From Pomphorhynchus laevis (taxonomy: Eukaryota; Acanthocephala; Palaeacanthocephala; Echinorhynchida; Pomphorhynchidae), in contig WNNJ02001290.1 of the NCBI GenBank assembly GCA_012934845.2, forward strand, positions 62,001 to 126,000: 64,000 bases of DNA, in the 5' to 3' direction. How positions within the stretch are numbered: position 1 is the first letter of the stretch; each line of letters opens with the position of its first letter. Positions 55,831 through 64,000 of the stretch are shown piece after piece. Position numbers and translations under genes: made by a program. Under the pieces are notes generated by a model, which was given only the letters and a program-made list of their open reading frames with translations, made no database searches and had not been told where the DNA came from.

Positions 55831-56060
55831 ATATTGTCACCCTGTCCCCAACGTACAACTCGCCGCTGCCAAATTTTACGCTGTCAATGTCAAGGGCAGG
55901 AAATATAATGTCAATATAAAGTACGCTGTCAATGTCAAGTTCGAAGCAGCGGGGTATATGTTTTCATCCGCCGTAGTGGAGATCTTTTGTGGATGAAACG
56001 ACAAAGAAAACAGGGTTATTATAGCGTGGTTATAATACCAAGGTTATTATTCGCAACAGG
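55830..56060. other. Unassigned stretch
   Basis: ACGCTGTCAATGTCAAG occurs twice (about 55878 and 55922), a short direct repeat that may mark the end of the LINE. Nothing else was recognised. Confidence 0.35.
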
Positions 56061-56063
56061 GTT

Positions 56064-56603
56064 GTGAATAACAAGTCGGACAATCGTAATCGAATACCCT
56101 GTGGCAGTCATACGCTTATATCAGACCATCTTCATCGCATTAATGAGAGTAACGCCAAAACTATGTTAGCTTCACTCGACCAGCTTCCAGTATTGCTTTT
56201 TGATTATGGCCAACATGAAACGTATAAACCTGAGAAACGCCTCTTCGAGCCCGAAGCTATTCTCAGTAAGAAGCTTTCTTTAGTATCTACATACCGATAC
56301 TGTGATTCACTTATTGCGCAGAATTCAAAATCCGCAAATGACAATACACATTATGTTGAAGGCTTGTTAACCGTTTATGACCATTTTTAATCAAAAATTT
56401 TGAATTACGAAGATATGCTAGATTCATTTCTATCCCTTGAACCAAGTAAATTGTCGATCAATGATAATACAATAATATTAAACCAGAACAGTTTTAATAA
56501 TAATGATCAGTCTAAACGATCATCAAATGTACATGACTCAGTAGATATCGACGAACTTCCTCCACCTCCCAATAGTATGATCAATTTTGATAGTGAAAAC
56601 TAA
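56064..56603 (+). pseudogene. Unrecognised host-like reading frame with one stop
   Basis: Two pieces in the same frame (56064-56390 and 56391-56603) are separated by a single TAA at 56388-56390. The first has LDQLPVLLFDYGQHETYKP. The second is acidic and Asn/Ser-rich and ends DELPPPPNSMINFDSEN. I do not recognise the family. The unbroken frame on both sides of one stop, the plausible C-terminal tail and an AATAAATAAATAAAAG signal near 56680 suggest the 3' exon of a host gene or a recent pseudogene. It faces the ubiquilin gene tail to tail. Confidence 0.4.
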
Positions 56604-56690
56604 ATTACCATAATGCGAGAGTAGAAAGACCAATTCCGCCTAATTCTATTAATAAACCATTAAAATTTATTGTAAATAAATAAATAAAAG

Positions 56691-58115
56691 TCAAGAGTCT
56701 TCATTACGTTCTACAGCCATTTTTGCGTCCCCCATAGATGCAGCAAGCGCTTCCAGATTAGTATCACAGCTATGGAATCCCAATGTCTGCATTTGTACAA
56801 GTTCGGATGCATAAAGTTGTTCTTGAGTTTGGTTTGGTTGTTGATTTGTCGGCTGATGTTGCTGGAGATGAAGACGATCTAATGGTTGAAACAACGAAGC
56901 AGTATAATCTTGATTTGAGTATTGTAAATTTTGAAATACTGTTGTTGTATAAGCTGTTTGTCTATTGCTTGGTGATCCAATAGAATCCACATCAGATGAA
57001 GTAGATTGACTATTCATTTGATTATCGACTAGACCGCTTATATTTGAAGATATCAACTGTGAATATACTTGTGGGGATGTGTCCCTAAGACGAATTAGGT
57101 TCTTTAGAATTTGTACAATCGTCCTCAATGCTCGAGTATTTGTGCATGGAGCACAAATTTCAGGTATTGGCCACTGACTTATAAACTCATGAATTACACG
57201 ATGTACTTGTTATCTTTGTCTTTCGTCCTGTATAAATTCATATGTACGCAGCAGATTAAGAAGAATCTTAAGCAGATTAAGTAGAATACCAGGATCGCGG
57301 AGAGAATTATCCATATTTGGGTTAAAACTGGATGCCCGCAACATGTCGAATAACATGTGAGGATTTTCAGCATCGACTACTAATAATTGTTGAGGGTTCA
57401 TCGTAGAATACCGATTAGTGTTTTCGCTTGACGTAGATTGCAAAGGCGACTCTAAACGGTTTGAATTAGATACATATGATCTAGACGAATCGATTTGAAA
57501 TGTAGTATTCTGAGATGCCCCCGGGTTTGGCAGGAGGTTTGTATTTTCAGTTCCTACTTGACTAGTGTTAGCTGTACTAGATGAGCTAGAATTAGTATTC
57601 AGAGGGTTATCGCCAAACTGCTCATGTGCCACATTAAGCATTGGTTCTTGAAAATCGCGATAAATTCTCTGTCGAACATTATATCCGCTCGGTAAACTCT
57701 CAAGGTTAATCAAGGCTCTATCATGGTTTCTCGTAATTTCCTGTATAGTTGTAGGAATATGAATCATTTCCATTGTTTGACACATTAAATCCGGATTGTT
57801 AACGAATTGTGAAACCTCGTGGTTCTGCTCCCTCACTCTTTGCATTTGTGGATTGTTAAGCTTAATTGAACTAAGCAATGCAGGATTACTCATAAGTCTT
57901 TGAGCCAAATTATTACTTAGAAGGTTTTGAATTGCATGTGGATTAGTCTGAATAGTGCCAAAAATATTTTGTTGTGTTTCAGTACAATTTGAATTTCCAA
58001 ATGGAAGGTTCAAAAATGGTGCAAGTGGTAATCTGGATAATGTTGCAGTTCCATAGGTATGTTGATCAATATTCGGTTGAAGCGATATCAACCCCTCCTT
58101 AATTGTTGGTGATTG
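56691..58115 (-). pseudogene. UBQLN: Ubiquilin, STI1-like and UBA regions; one in-frame stop
   Basis: Ubiquilins carry ubiquitinated clients to the proteasome using an N-terminal UBL, STI1-like repeats and a C-terminal UBA. Here the STI1-like part is clear: NPHAIQNLLSNNLAQRLMSNP (in two pieces), NNPDLMCQTMEM, RNHDRALINLESLPSGYN and QEPMLNVAHEQFGDNP (57950-57615). The UBA domain closes the protein (YASELVQMQTLGF, NLEALAASMGDAKMAVER, about 56830-56695). One TAA at 57207-57209 interrupts an otherwise open frame. No UBL was found. A candidate splice acceptor (TCACTTCAG) would start the exon at 58115. The gene may be split by the LINE upstream, or this is a recent pseudogene. Confidence 0.78.
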
Positions 58116-59120
58116 CTGAAGTGACAAAGAAGCATTATTTGATTGTTTAGATGTTGAGTGATATGCCGAAGGTCGTCGTGGAGACATGAGTTGCAGGACA
58201 GGCATGTCAACCTCAGAATGGTCGCCTTTGACGACGGAAGCTGACCGAATATTGGAGTCATGAACTATCTCAACTGACTGGGCGTCGGGCTGTGCAAGGT
58301 TGCTCAAAGAAAAGAGTCGCGAAGATGGGTCGTCACAAAATCCAAGACTTTTCTCTAGTAAGGGTTGGCCCATCTCGTCAAGACTTTTGAGGATCGCTTT
58401 AGCATTTCCTCTCATCAGTGCGACGGACACGCGCTGAAATAACTGACCCGCTGTGCTGCAATACGGGGTACCGTTTCTACATGACATAGAACGAGCAATG
58501 AAACGAATTAGCTTTTCCCCTTGGGGGTTCCATCTTCCGTAAGTTTCAACAACTGCTGCCGTAAAACTGTATCCATTCTCCTCTAATTTGCGTTTATATT
58601 TCCTTTCCTTGACACAGGTGGCATACTTGCTTGCGGCATAGCCAGGGATCTCAGAAGCCATGGAAATATAAGCATTTTGTTGTGGGTTAGTTACGGCAAA
58701 ATCAACTGCTAAAGGAGGGTCCTTATAAAATAGAATGTCCGCCGGTTTCTCTCGCAAACCACGAACAAGTTTGGGTACCTCCTTTGCCACCCTCAATCCA
58801 GCAGAAACCGCTGCTTGAAAGACTGTATCCCTCAAGCTATCATGTCGAATTCCAGGGTGGCCTCCAAACTGACATGTTAAGGCGTGGAAGCCGAATTTGT
58901 CTGCCATCCTAAGGCAGCATATGCATCGATAATCACTGTTCGAGAGAGACAACCCTAACCAAAGACGTAGTAGCACAACGAATTCATTTGGTGCCAAGTT
59001 CATATGTGTGGCTTTGCTAGGGACGGCCTGTAACCAAGCACACGCGTGTGGGCATGAAACTGCCAATAATCGGGCAGTATTGAAGCGATCGGCATTCTCC
59101 AATAGCCTGCTGCGCGACAC
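57210..59120 (-). other. Single open frame joining LINE endonuclease to ubiquilin
   Basis: A 636-codon frame. Residues 1 to about 247 belong to a LINE: a zinc motif with C66, C69, H79 and C83, endonuclease residues PAD (D128) and AVDFAVTNP (D140), then VVETYGRWNPQGE and LFQRVSVALMRGN. Residues from about 390 on are ubiquilin STI1-like sequence. Residues 248-389 are a linker whose origin is unclear, containing SPRRPSAYHSTSKQSNN and FLNLPFGNSN. The frame ends at the TAA that interrupts ubiquilin. Whether it is transcribed as one message is unknown. An intron acceptor near 58116 would remove the LINE part. Confidence 0.7.
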
Positions 59121-60330
59121 TTCGTCAATGTGACAAGATAATCCTCGTTGATTTGTTTGCGGATTGCCTACATGTTGCGGAATAATAGATTTAACGAATT
59201 CGTACCCAGGGAAAGTTAAAGGGTCAAGATTTAATTGGCTAGCGACAGTGTCTACACTGCACAGGAAGGCTGCCTGAGAGTGTTGGAAGCAGTTTCGAAG
59301 GCCCAGTCCTTCCCATCTTCAGCGGTAAGCAAGCTTGCATCCACGCCCACTTATCGGGTTGAATAGAAGTGATATTGCTAAAACACTTCAATATCAAGCG
59401 GTCGAACAAACGGAAAAACTCTTCGGCGAAGGCGGGGTCTATAGTGCGCATTAAATGGTTTACCCGTGGAGCGGATGCGCAGCTACGAAGCAGGATGAAA
59501 GCAACTTGTGGGTCAGGGAGATTTTCGAGCGAGTCCAGAGTTTGACGCAGGGATGGTAGAACAACATCGACAAGGTATCCCGAACAATGTTTCTTAGACC
59601 CGATGGGACTTCAAGAATTGTAAAGTTTTTTGTGGTGTTGACCAATGTGATCCATTGGGCATCTGTTCTTTATCAAGTCGACCTTGTCTGCCCTACCAAT
59701 TACTTCGGTTTTTTTTCCAGTTAATAGACAGTCCAATCGCAGGAAAATTAGCAGCAAGACGAGCCAGAGCCTCGCCCACCGCAACAGGAGTACCGCCGAT
59801 TATTCCGTCGTCGAGGTACCACCTATTTAAGCTGATACCTTCAATCTCCGATATCTGGACCACAATCGGATCAATCGCCAGGCAAAATAGAACTGGACCA
59901 AGAGGATCTCCTTGTTGTACCCCTCTTCGAGACTGAAGAGGTTTCAGGCTACCGAACCGAAGGCTCGAGGTAGTGCCGTAGCACCATGATGTCCATCGAC
60001 TAATTTCTGGAAAATTCTTACTGATCGCGTTGACGAAGGAATTCCGGTTCAGCGTGTTAAAAGCATTAGCCAAGTCGATTTTAGCCCAAACCCAATTAAC
60101 ATCTTGATCATGAAGTTGTTGTAGCCGACGTGCTTGATGTACTATCTGTTCCATTCCGTTTGGAGTCGCTACACCGAGCTGGTGCGGATGGAGGGATTCG
60201 GCAAATCGCTGTCGAAGTTTGGAGCAAATACACTTAGCGCAAAGACGACGTAATGTCTCCCCAATGGCAATGGGGCGGATCCCTCCAATGGGGCGGCTTT
60301 AAAGTTCTAAGGACAAGAACTTTAAAGACG
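58190..60330 (-). mobile_element. LINE with restriction-like endonuclease (R2-type organisation)
   Basis: RT begins near 60290 (GGIRPIAIG after a frame change, then LRRLCAKCICSKLRQRFAE). It runs through AKIDLANAFNTLNRNSFV, GVQQGDPLGPVLF and the active site RWYLDDGIIGG (59806-59835). The thumb region (AFAEEFFRLFDRLI, WAWMQACLPLKMG) is in other frames at 59239-59645. The C-terminal endonuclease lies at 59120-58380. There are several frame changes in the RT and thumb, but the endonuclease frame is open. The 5' end is marked by a perfect palindrome (TTTAAAGTTCT/AGAACTTTAAA, about 60298-60326). Confidence 0.82.
59693..60154 (-). pseudogene. Reverse transcriptase core of the R2-type LINE
   Basis: A 153-residue open piece covering RT motifs A to C: WVWAKIDLANAFNTLNR, RRGVQQGDPLGPVLFCLAI, NRWYLDDGIIGGTPVAVGEA and GLSINWKKN. 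The active site reads YLDD instead of the usual YADD. The frame does not join directly to the endonuclease frame, so this copy cannot make the full protein. Confidence 0.8.
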
Positions 60331-60339
60331 ATTTACTTG

Positions 60340-61290
60340 GGCAGATTCGCAACAAAGCTTTCAACCTTTAAAGTGTCGACGATGGAACGATCATCAACAA
60401 ATGATCTATAAGAGAGCGTGTCAAAGCCGGAATCTTTGCATACATCATCAACTCCTGCATTACAAATAGGACGCGACAGAATTTACCTTGACAACGACGA
60501 TCAACCATCAAGTAGTGAATTAGACAGCAACGAGGCCATTTAGAAACATTTCTTAATAGTTCTTAATTGTAAAAATTTACTTTTCGTTATAATTTCTTAT
60601 TATTTTAAGAAATAAAAATAAACTAAAATTAATTAATAAGATATGTAATATTAATTCAATGTAAAAACTATGAATAAAACTGTTTTCGAAAGTAACACTA
60701 CGGTCGTCAATAATGAACATTTGTTTTGTGTTTTATCGAGTAGGGATTTCCAAATTCCTCAATATCTTTCAAATTGCCATAACCTCAAACGCCTCTATCC
60801 ACAACAAGATGAAAGCATAAATATGATATTTATATTGACAACAACAATTCCAAAATTGTCAAAAGCGTTGGATCACACACAGATACTAAGGAGCGATTAC
60901 GTTTTAATACCAATACTGAACAAGTTACATACTTTTAACCAATTAAATGATGAGAAGGAACTGCAGGTAATTGATGATAATAGATAAGTTAGCTGGTCAA
61001 ACAAATTGATTGTGAAATTTTAATTTATACTTTAGGCAAGTAAAAGAGATTAAAAGATATTTTCGACTTACGAACCGCACGCTTGATAAGTGATATCATT
61101 TTAAAATTTAAATATTTTTATCTTTAACTTTATAAATTTACAAAACTATAGCAATATAAGAAATGGATTTCGTATACACAATAAGGTGCGAAGAAGAAAA
61201 TTTGAAAAATTAAATAAACAAAAGAAATTTTATAAATTAAGGTTATATAAGGTTATTAGGGTTTTATTAAGGTTATAAGAAAATATTAAT
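60340..61290 (+). other. Intergenic DNA with an unrecognised 105-codon frame
   Basis: An ATG-initiated frame at 60670-60987 has normal-looking composition (FESNTTVVNNEHLFCVLSSR near its start), but I recognise no family. A short plus-strand tail at about 60412-60542, ending SSSELDSNEAI, also looks protein-like. Either could be an exon of a host gene. There is no direct support. Confidence 0.3.
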
Positions 61291-61297
61291 AACTAAA

Positions 61298-61464
61298 TAT
61301 TTAAATTAGAAGAAAGATGGCTAAAAGCTCTTTAAGTTTTTGAGAACAAAAACTTAAAGAGCTTAAATAAACAATTGCTAAAGATGATGCCAGCTAGGCA
61401 TCGAAATATTCAATTTAATAAATTTTGCGTTGGTTTTTGCCATCTTTCTTCTAATTTAAATGTT
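61298..61464. repeat. 167-bp MITE-like element with inner hairpin
   Basis: Terminal inverted repeats of about 28 bp (ATTTAAATTAGAAGAAAGAT then GGCTAAAA at 61300-61326, with its reverse complement at 61436-61464) enclose a perfect 18-bp stem-loop (61325-61364, loop AGAA) and a second hairpin, GATGCC-AGCTA-GGCATC, followed by GAAATATT (61384-61410). It has no coding capacity. Confidence 0.7.
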
Positions 61465-61499
61465 ATCACACCGTCACAATCCTCATTCAAATTTAATTT

Positions 61500-62050
61500 A
61501 AATATTTAATACTTTACATCTCATATCGCTAATTTAGGTATACATTGGCCATCTCACATAACTTGGTCAGCTCAAAAAATTTAAATTTATAGGGATGTCG
61601 AAAGTAGTGAAAATAGTTGTATTCCAAAAAAATTGACAACATTTTGATAGCTTCTGCTATCATCGAAATATTTTGAAGTTTTAAAATAAAGCTAGTTTCA
61701 CTATTTCGTTCCTATAAATTTACAAAACTACAAAAAGAAAGAAATATATTTCCTATATCCAGCGAAATAAGAAGAAAGAAATTTGAAATTTTTGAAGTTA
61801 TATTTCTTACAAAATCAAAGAAACATATGATTTTGGAAATGCTGAAAATATTTGTATGGGCAATTTTTAAAATGCATTATAAATTCCATTTCACAATAAT
61901 TGTGTTATAATAAACTGATTGAGAATTTTCGGAATTAAACTATTTCTGCTCACTTTTTTCGTTCTTATAATTTATAAAACTATAAAGATGAAAGAAATAA
62001 ATGTTTAATCGTTACAATTTAATCGTTCAATGTTATCGGCAATTTTTTAT
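61500..62050. repeat. Dispersed repeat, shorter copy
   Basis: This is the near-identical partner of 52692-53532 and lacks about 290 bp of its middle. It begins right after the MITE-like element and keeps the GATAGC/GCTATC hairpin. Confidence 0.8.
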
Positions 62051-62054
62051 ATGT

Positions 62055-64000
62055 AAAAAAATTATATACGAAATGAATTTCGTATATCTGGGAAATTTGA
62101 AAATTTGAAATTTAAATTATAATTATAAATTTAACTTTATATTGATATTTTAATATCAGTGATATCATTGATAAGTGATAATTCTTAATTCGTTCTAGAA
62201 TTTAGATATTTTTATTTTTAACTTTAACATATATTTTAAGAACTAAATTAAGAATAAAGAATTTTAAGAACTAAATTTAGCTTTTAATTTTATATGAATT
62301 TTAATTGGAGGATAAAATATTTAAAATTACGAATGTGATTTCAAATCAAATATCTTACAAGACATTTACTAATTAAGTAATCCAATTCATTGTACTCTTT
62401 TGTATAAAGTATAAAACGGCTTTCGTCTAGTTTCAAAATGTCATTCTATTTGAATTTAAATTTAAAAAGATTTTCGTTTATATATATTTGAAAAAGTATT
62501 CAACTTCTTATCATAATTAATTTAAGGATACAATAAACATTTTGATAAATGGCGAAATCAATTGGTGATCATAAGGGTGCAACACTTTAGTGTTCAATAG
62601 TTTCGGCTCTCTGGTCGAAATAATTGTCCATATCTACAAATTCTCAACTTCAAACAAGCGGAAAAAATCCGCTTGTTTTCAGTTATTCTCACCGCGTGAT
62701 AAGTATGTAACTAATTGTCCTTACCATTTATGCAGTGTTTAACTTTTAAATTCACTAACACAATAATCACCAAATTGTAGTTAATCTATTTACGTCTTAA
62801 AATTATTTAACATTAAGATTTAATTAATCTACTATTTTTAAATTTAAACTATTTAAGTCAATTTAATTACTTAAGTAAGGGATTGGTAAGCTTGAGCTCT
62901 TTGTGGTCATATTTTCATCTTATTCTGACCTGAAGGGTCGGTCTAATTTATAAAATGTAATAATTTTGTTAAACAAACTTTGTCGATCTGTATATATCAG
63001 CTTCAAATCCAAGCGGCGGGTATAATGAAAATACTCTGCGGGGCGAATTTGGGCCACCGGTTGCCCATATGTGCTTTAGTATTTCAGTTAGCTATGCCAA
63101 TTACTTTTGCGACTAACTATTCATTCTTTTATCGATAACCGATTGTTTAATAAGCACTATAACTCGTTCTCCTTTAATGTACAAATTACTTTACAAAATA
63201 TTCCATATCGTGAAAACAGGATGAAGCATCTAAGTAATTTAATAATCTTAATATAAAAATATAAAATGATCTCCTTAGATTAGTTATTATTCTTAAATAA
63301 CTAATTGTTTGCTACATCTTACTATTATTACTTCAAATAATGTGCTTTAATTTTTGAAGTTAAAAAGTCATTTTAAGTCAATCACCTTTATATCGAATAA
63401 TCTGCATTAAATTTTACTTATTAAATAAGAATACGTGTCTTAATTTCAAAATTAAGTTTTAAGTCGAGAGTATACAAATTAATTCGTAATTTGTACATAT
63501 TACGAATTATAATTTAGATATTTTCTTAACGCGGGGAAAGCCCTATTTGAAATTATAGAGATAATTATTTGAAATTATAAATTCATTTATTAAAAGCAAT
63601 TTTCATTATTTTTATTAATTTACCAAATTAATAATCATATTACCAATAACAATTTTCATTGTTAGTTATTGATTTTTTAATATTATCGATTATGAAATTT
63701 CACTGTTAAATATTTGCTATAAATTACAGAGTAGTACAAATTTAATATTTAATATTTGAATAGAAATATGCTGTGAAAATGAACAATTCCAGAGATAAAA
63801 ACATTGACGATAAACACACCTCGTGTTTTTTAAATTTATAATATTTTTGTTTACTTTGCATGTTTCGTAAGCAACAAAGAATAAAATTACCTAAACATTC
63901 GATACAAATTTTGTTGAAGTTAATTCTAATACAGACCTTTTAAAATGTTTAAAAATAAAATTTACAATTATATTAAATATAAGCGTAAAATATTAAATTT
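62055..64000. other. AT-rich DNA with a cluster of hairpins
   Basis: No gene was recognised. Between 62580 and 62680 three hairpins follow each other: ACACT-TT-AGTGT, TTTCG/CGAAA and the perfect 11-bp AAACAAGCGGA/TCCGCTTGTTT (62652-62678, loop AAAAA). A GC-richer patch lies at 63010-63070. The rest is A/T-rich. Confidence 0.45.

Noticed and set aside
60340-60545. Ubiquilin UBL exon upstream of the LINE on the minus strand
   Set aside because: Translating the minus strand here gives no ubiquitin-like fold signature. The segment may be LINE or unrelated DNA.

Overview
This window is animal nuclear DNA, probably from an invertebrate. It is AT-rich, and the host genes are short and far apart. 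Four host gene families can be recognised: prefoldin subunit 6, the 14-kDa UQCRB/QCR7 subunit of respiratory complex III, the first part of the GPI inositol-deacylase PGAP1, and a ubiquilin with STI1-like and UBA regions. The style of the CR1-like LINEs recalls flatworms, but that is only an impression. I cannot name the species.

Most of the readable sequence is non-LTR retrotransposon (LINE) at all stages of decay. From left to right: an RTE element (3012-5359, minus) with an 11-bp target-site duplication; decayed coding-like DNA and a strongly structured segment (8.1-9.3 kb); fold-back repeats (9.4-11.7 kb); an L2-type LINE with both ORFs open (13281-17616, plus), followed by an internally deleted relative (18770-20110); CR1-like remnants (20.2-22.0, 26.7-27.6, 29.2-34.3 kb); and four copies of a two-ORF Jockey/I-type LINE, called Family A here (5.5-5.9, 22.7-26.3, 38.45-40.4, 44.16-48.07 kb). 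There are also elements with a C-terminal restriction-like endonuclease (43.4, 53.8-55.8, 58.2-60.3 kb). One broken LTR-element fossil of the Ty3/Gypsy kind lies at 48173-49491.

The main points of interest are these. (1) A LINE endonuclease domain and the central part of ubiquilin share one open frame on the minus strand (57210-59120), and the ubiquilin UBA domain lies beyond a single in-frame stop. (2) Family A insertions have very long flanking duplications. The full-length copy has a perfect 70-bp repeat. A truncated copy is flanked by 1,027-bp repeats with one mismatch. (3) The L2 family has a conserved 3' hairpin with a compensatory base-pair change, and its ORF1 shares a Cys-rich module with a CR1-like family. 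(4) Two LINE families have each produced derivatives in which the 5' part of ORF1 is joined to the 3' end of ORF2.

The host genes sit in gaps between these elements: PFDN6 at 35.5 kb, UQCRB at 42.5 kb, PGAP1 exon 1 at 51.9 kb, and ubiquilin at 56.7-58.1 kb facing an unrecognised plus-strand reading frame at 56.1-56.6 kb. I saw no tRNA, rRNA or CRISPR array. Introns were not modelled beyond one likely splice donor and one candidate acceptor.
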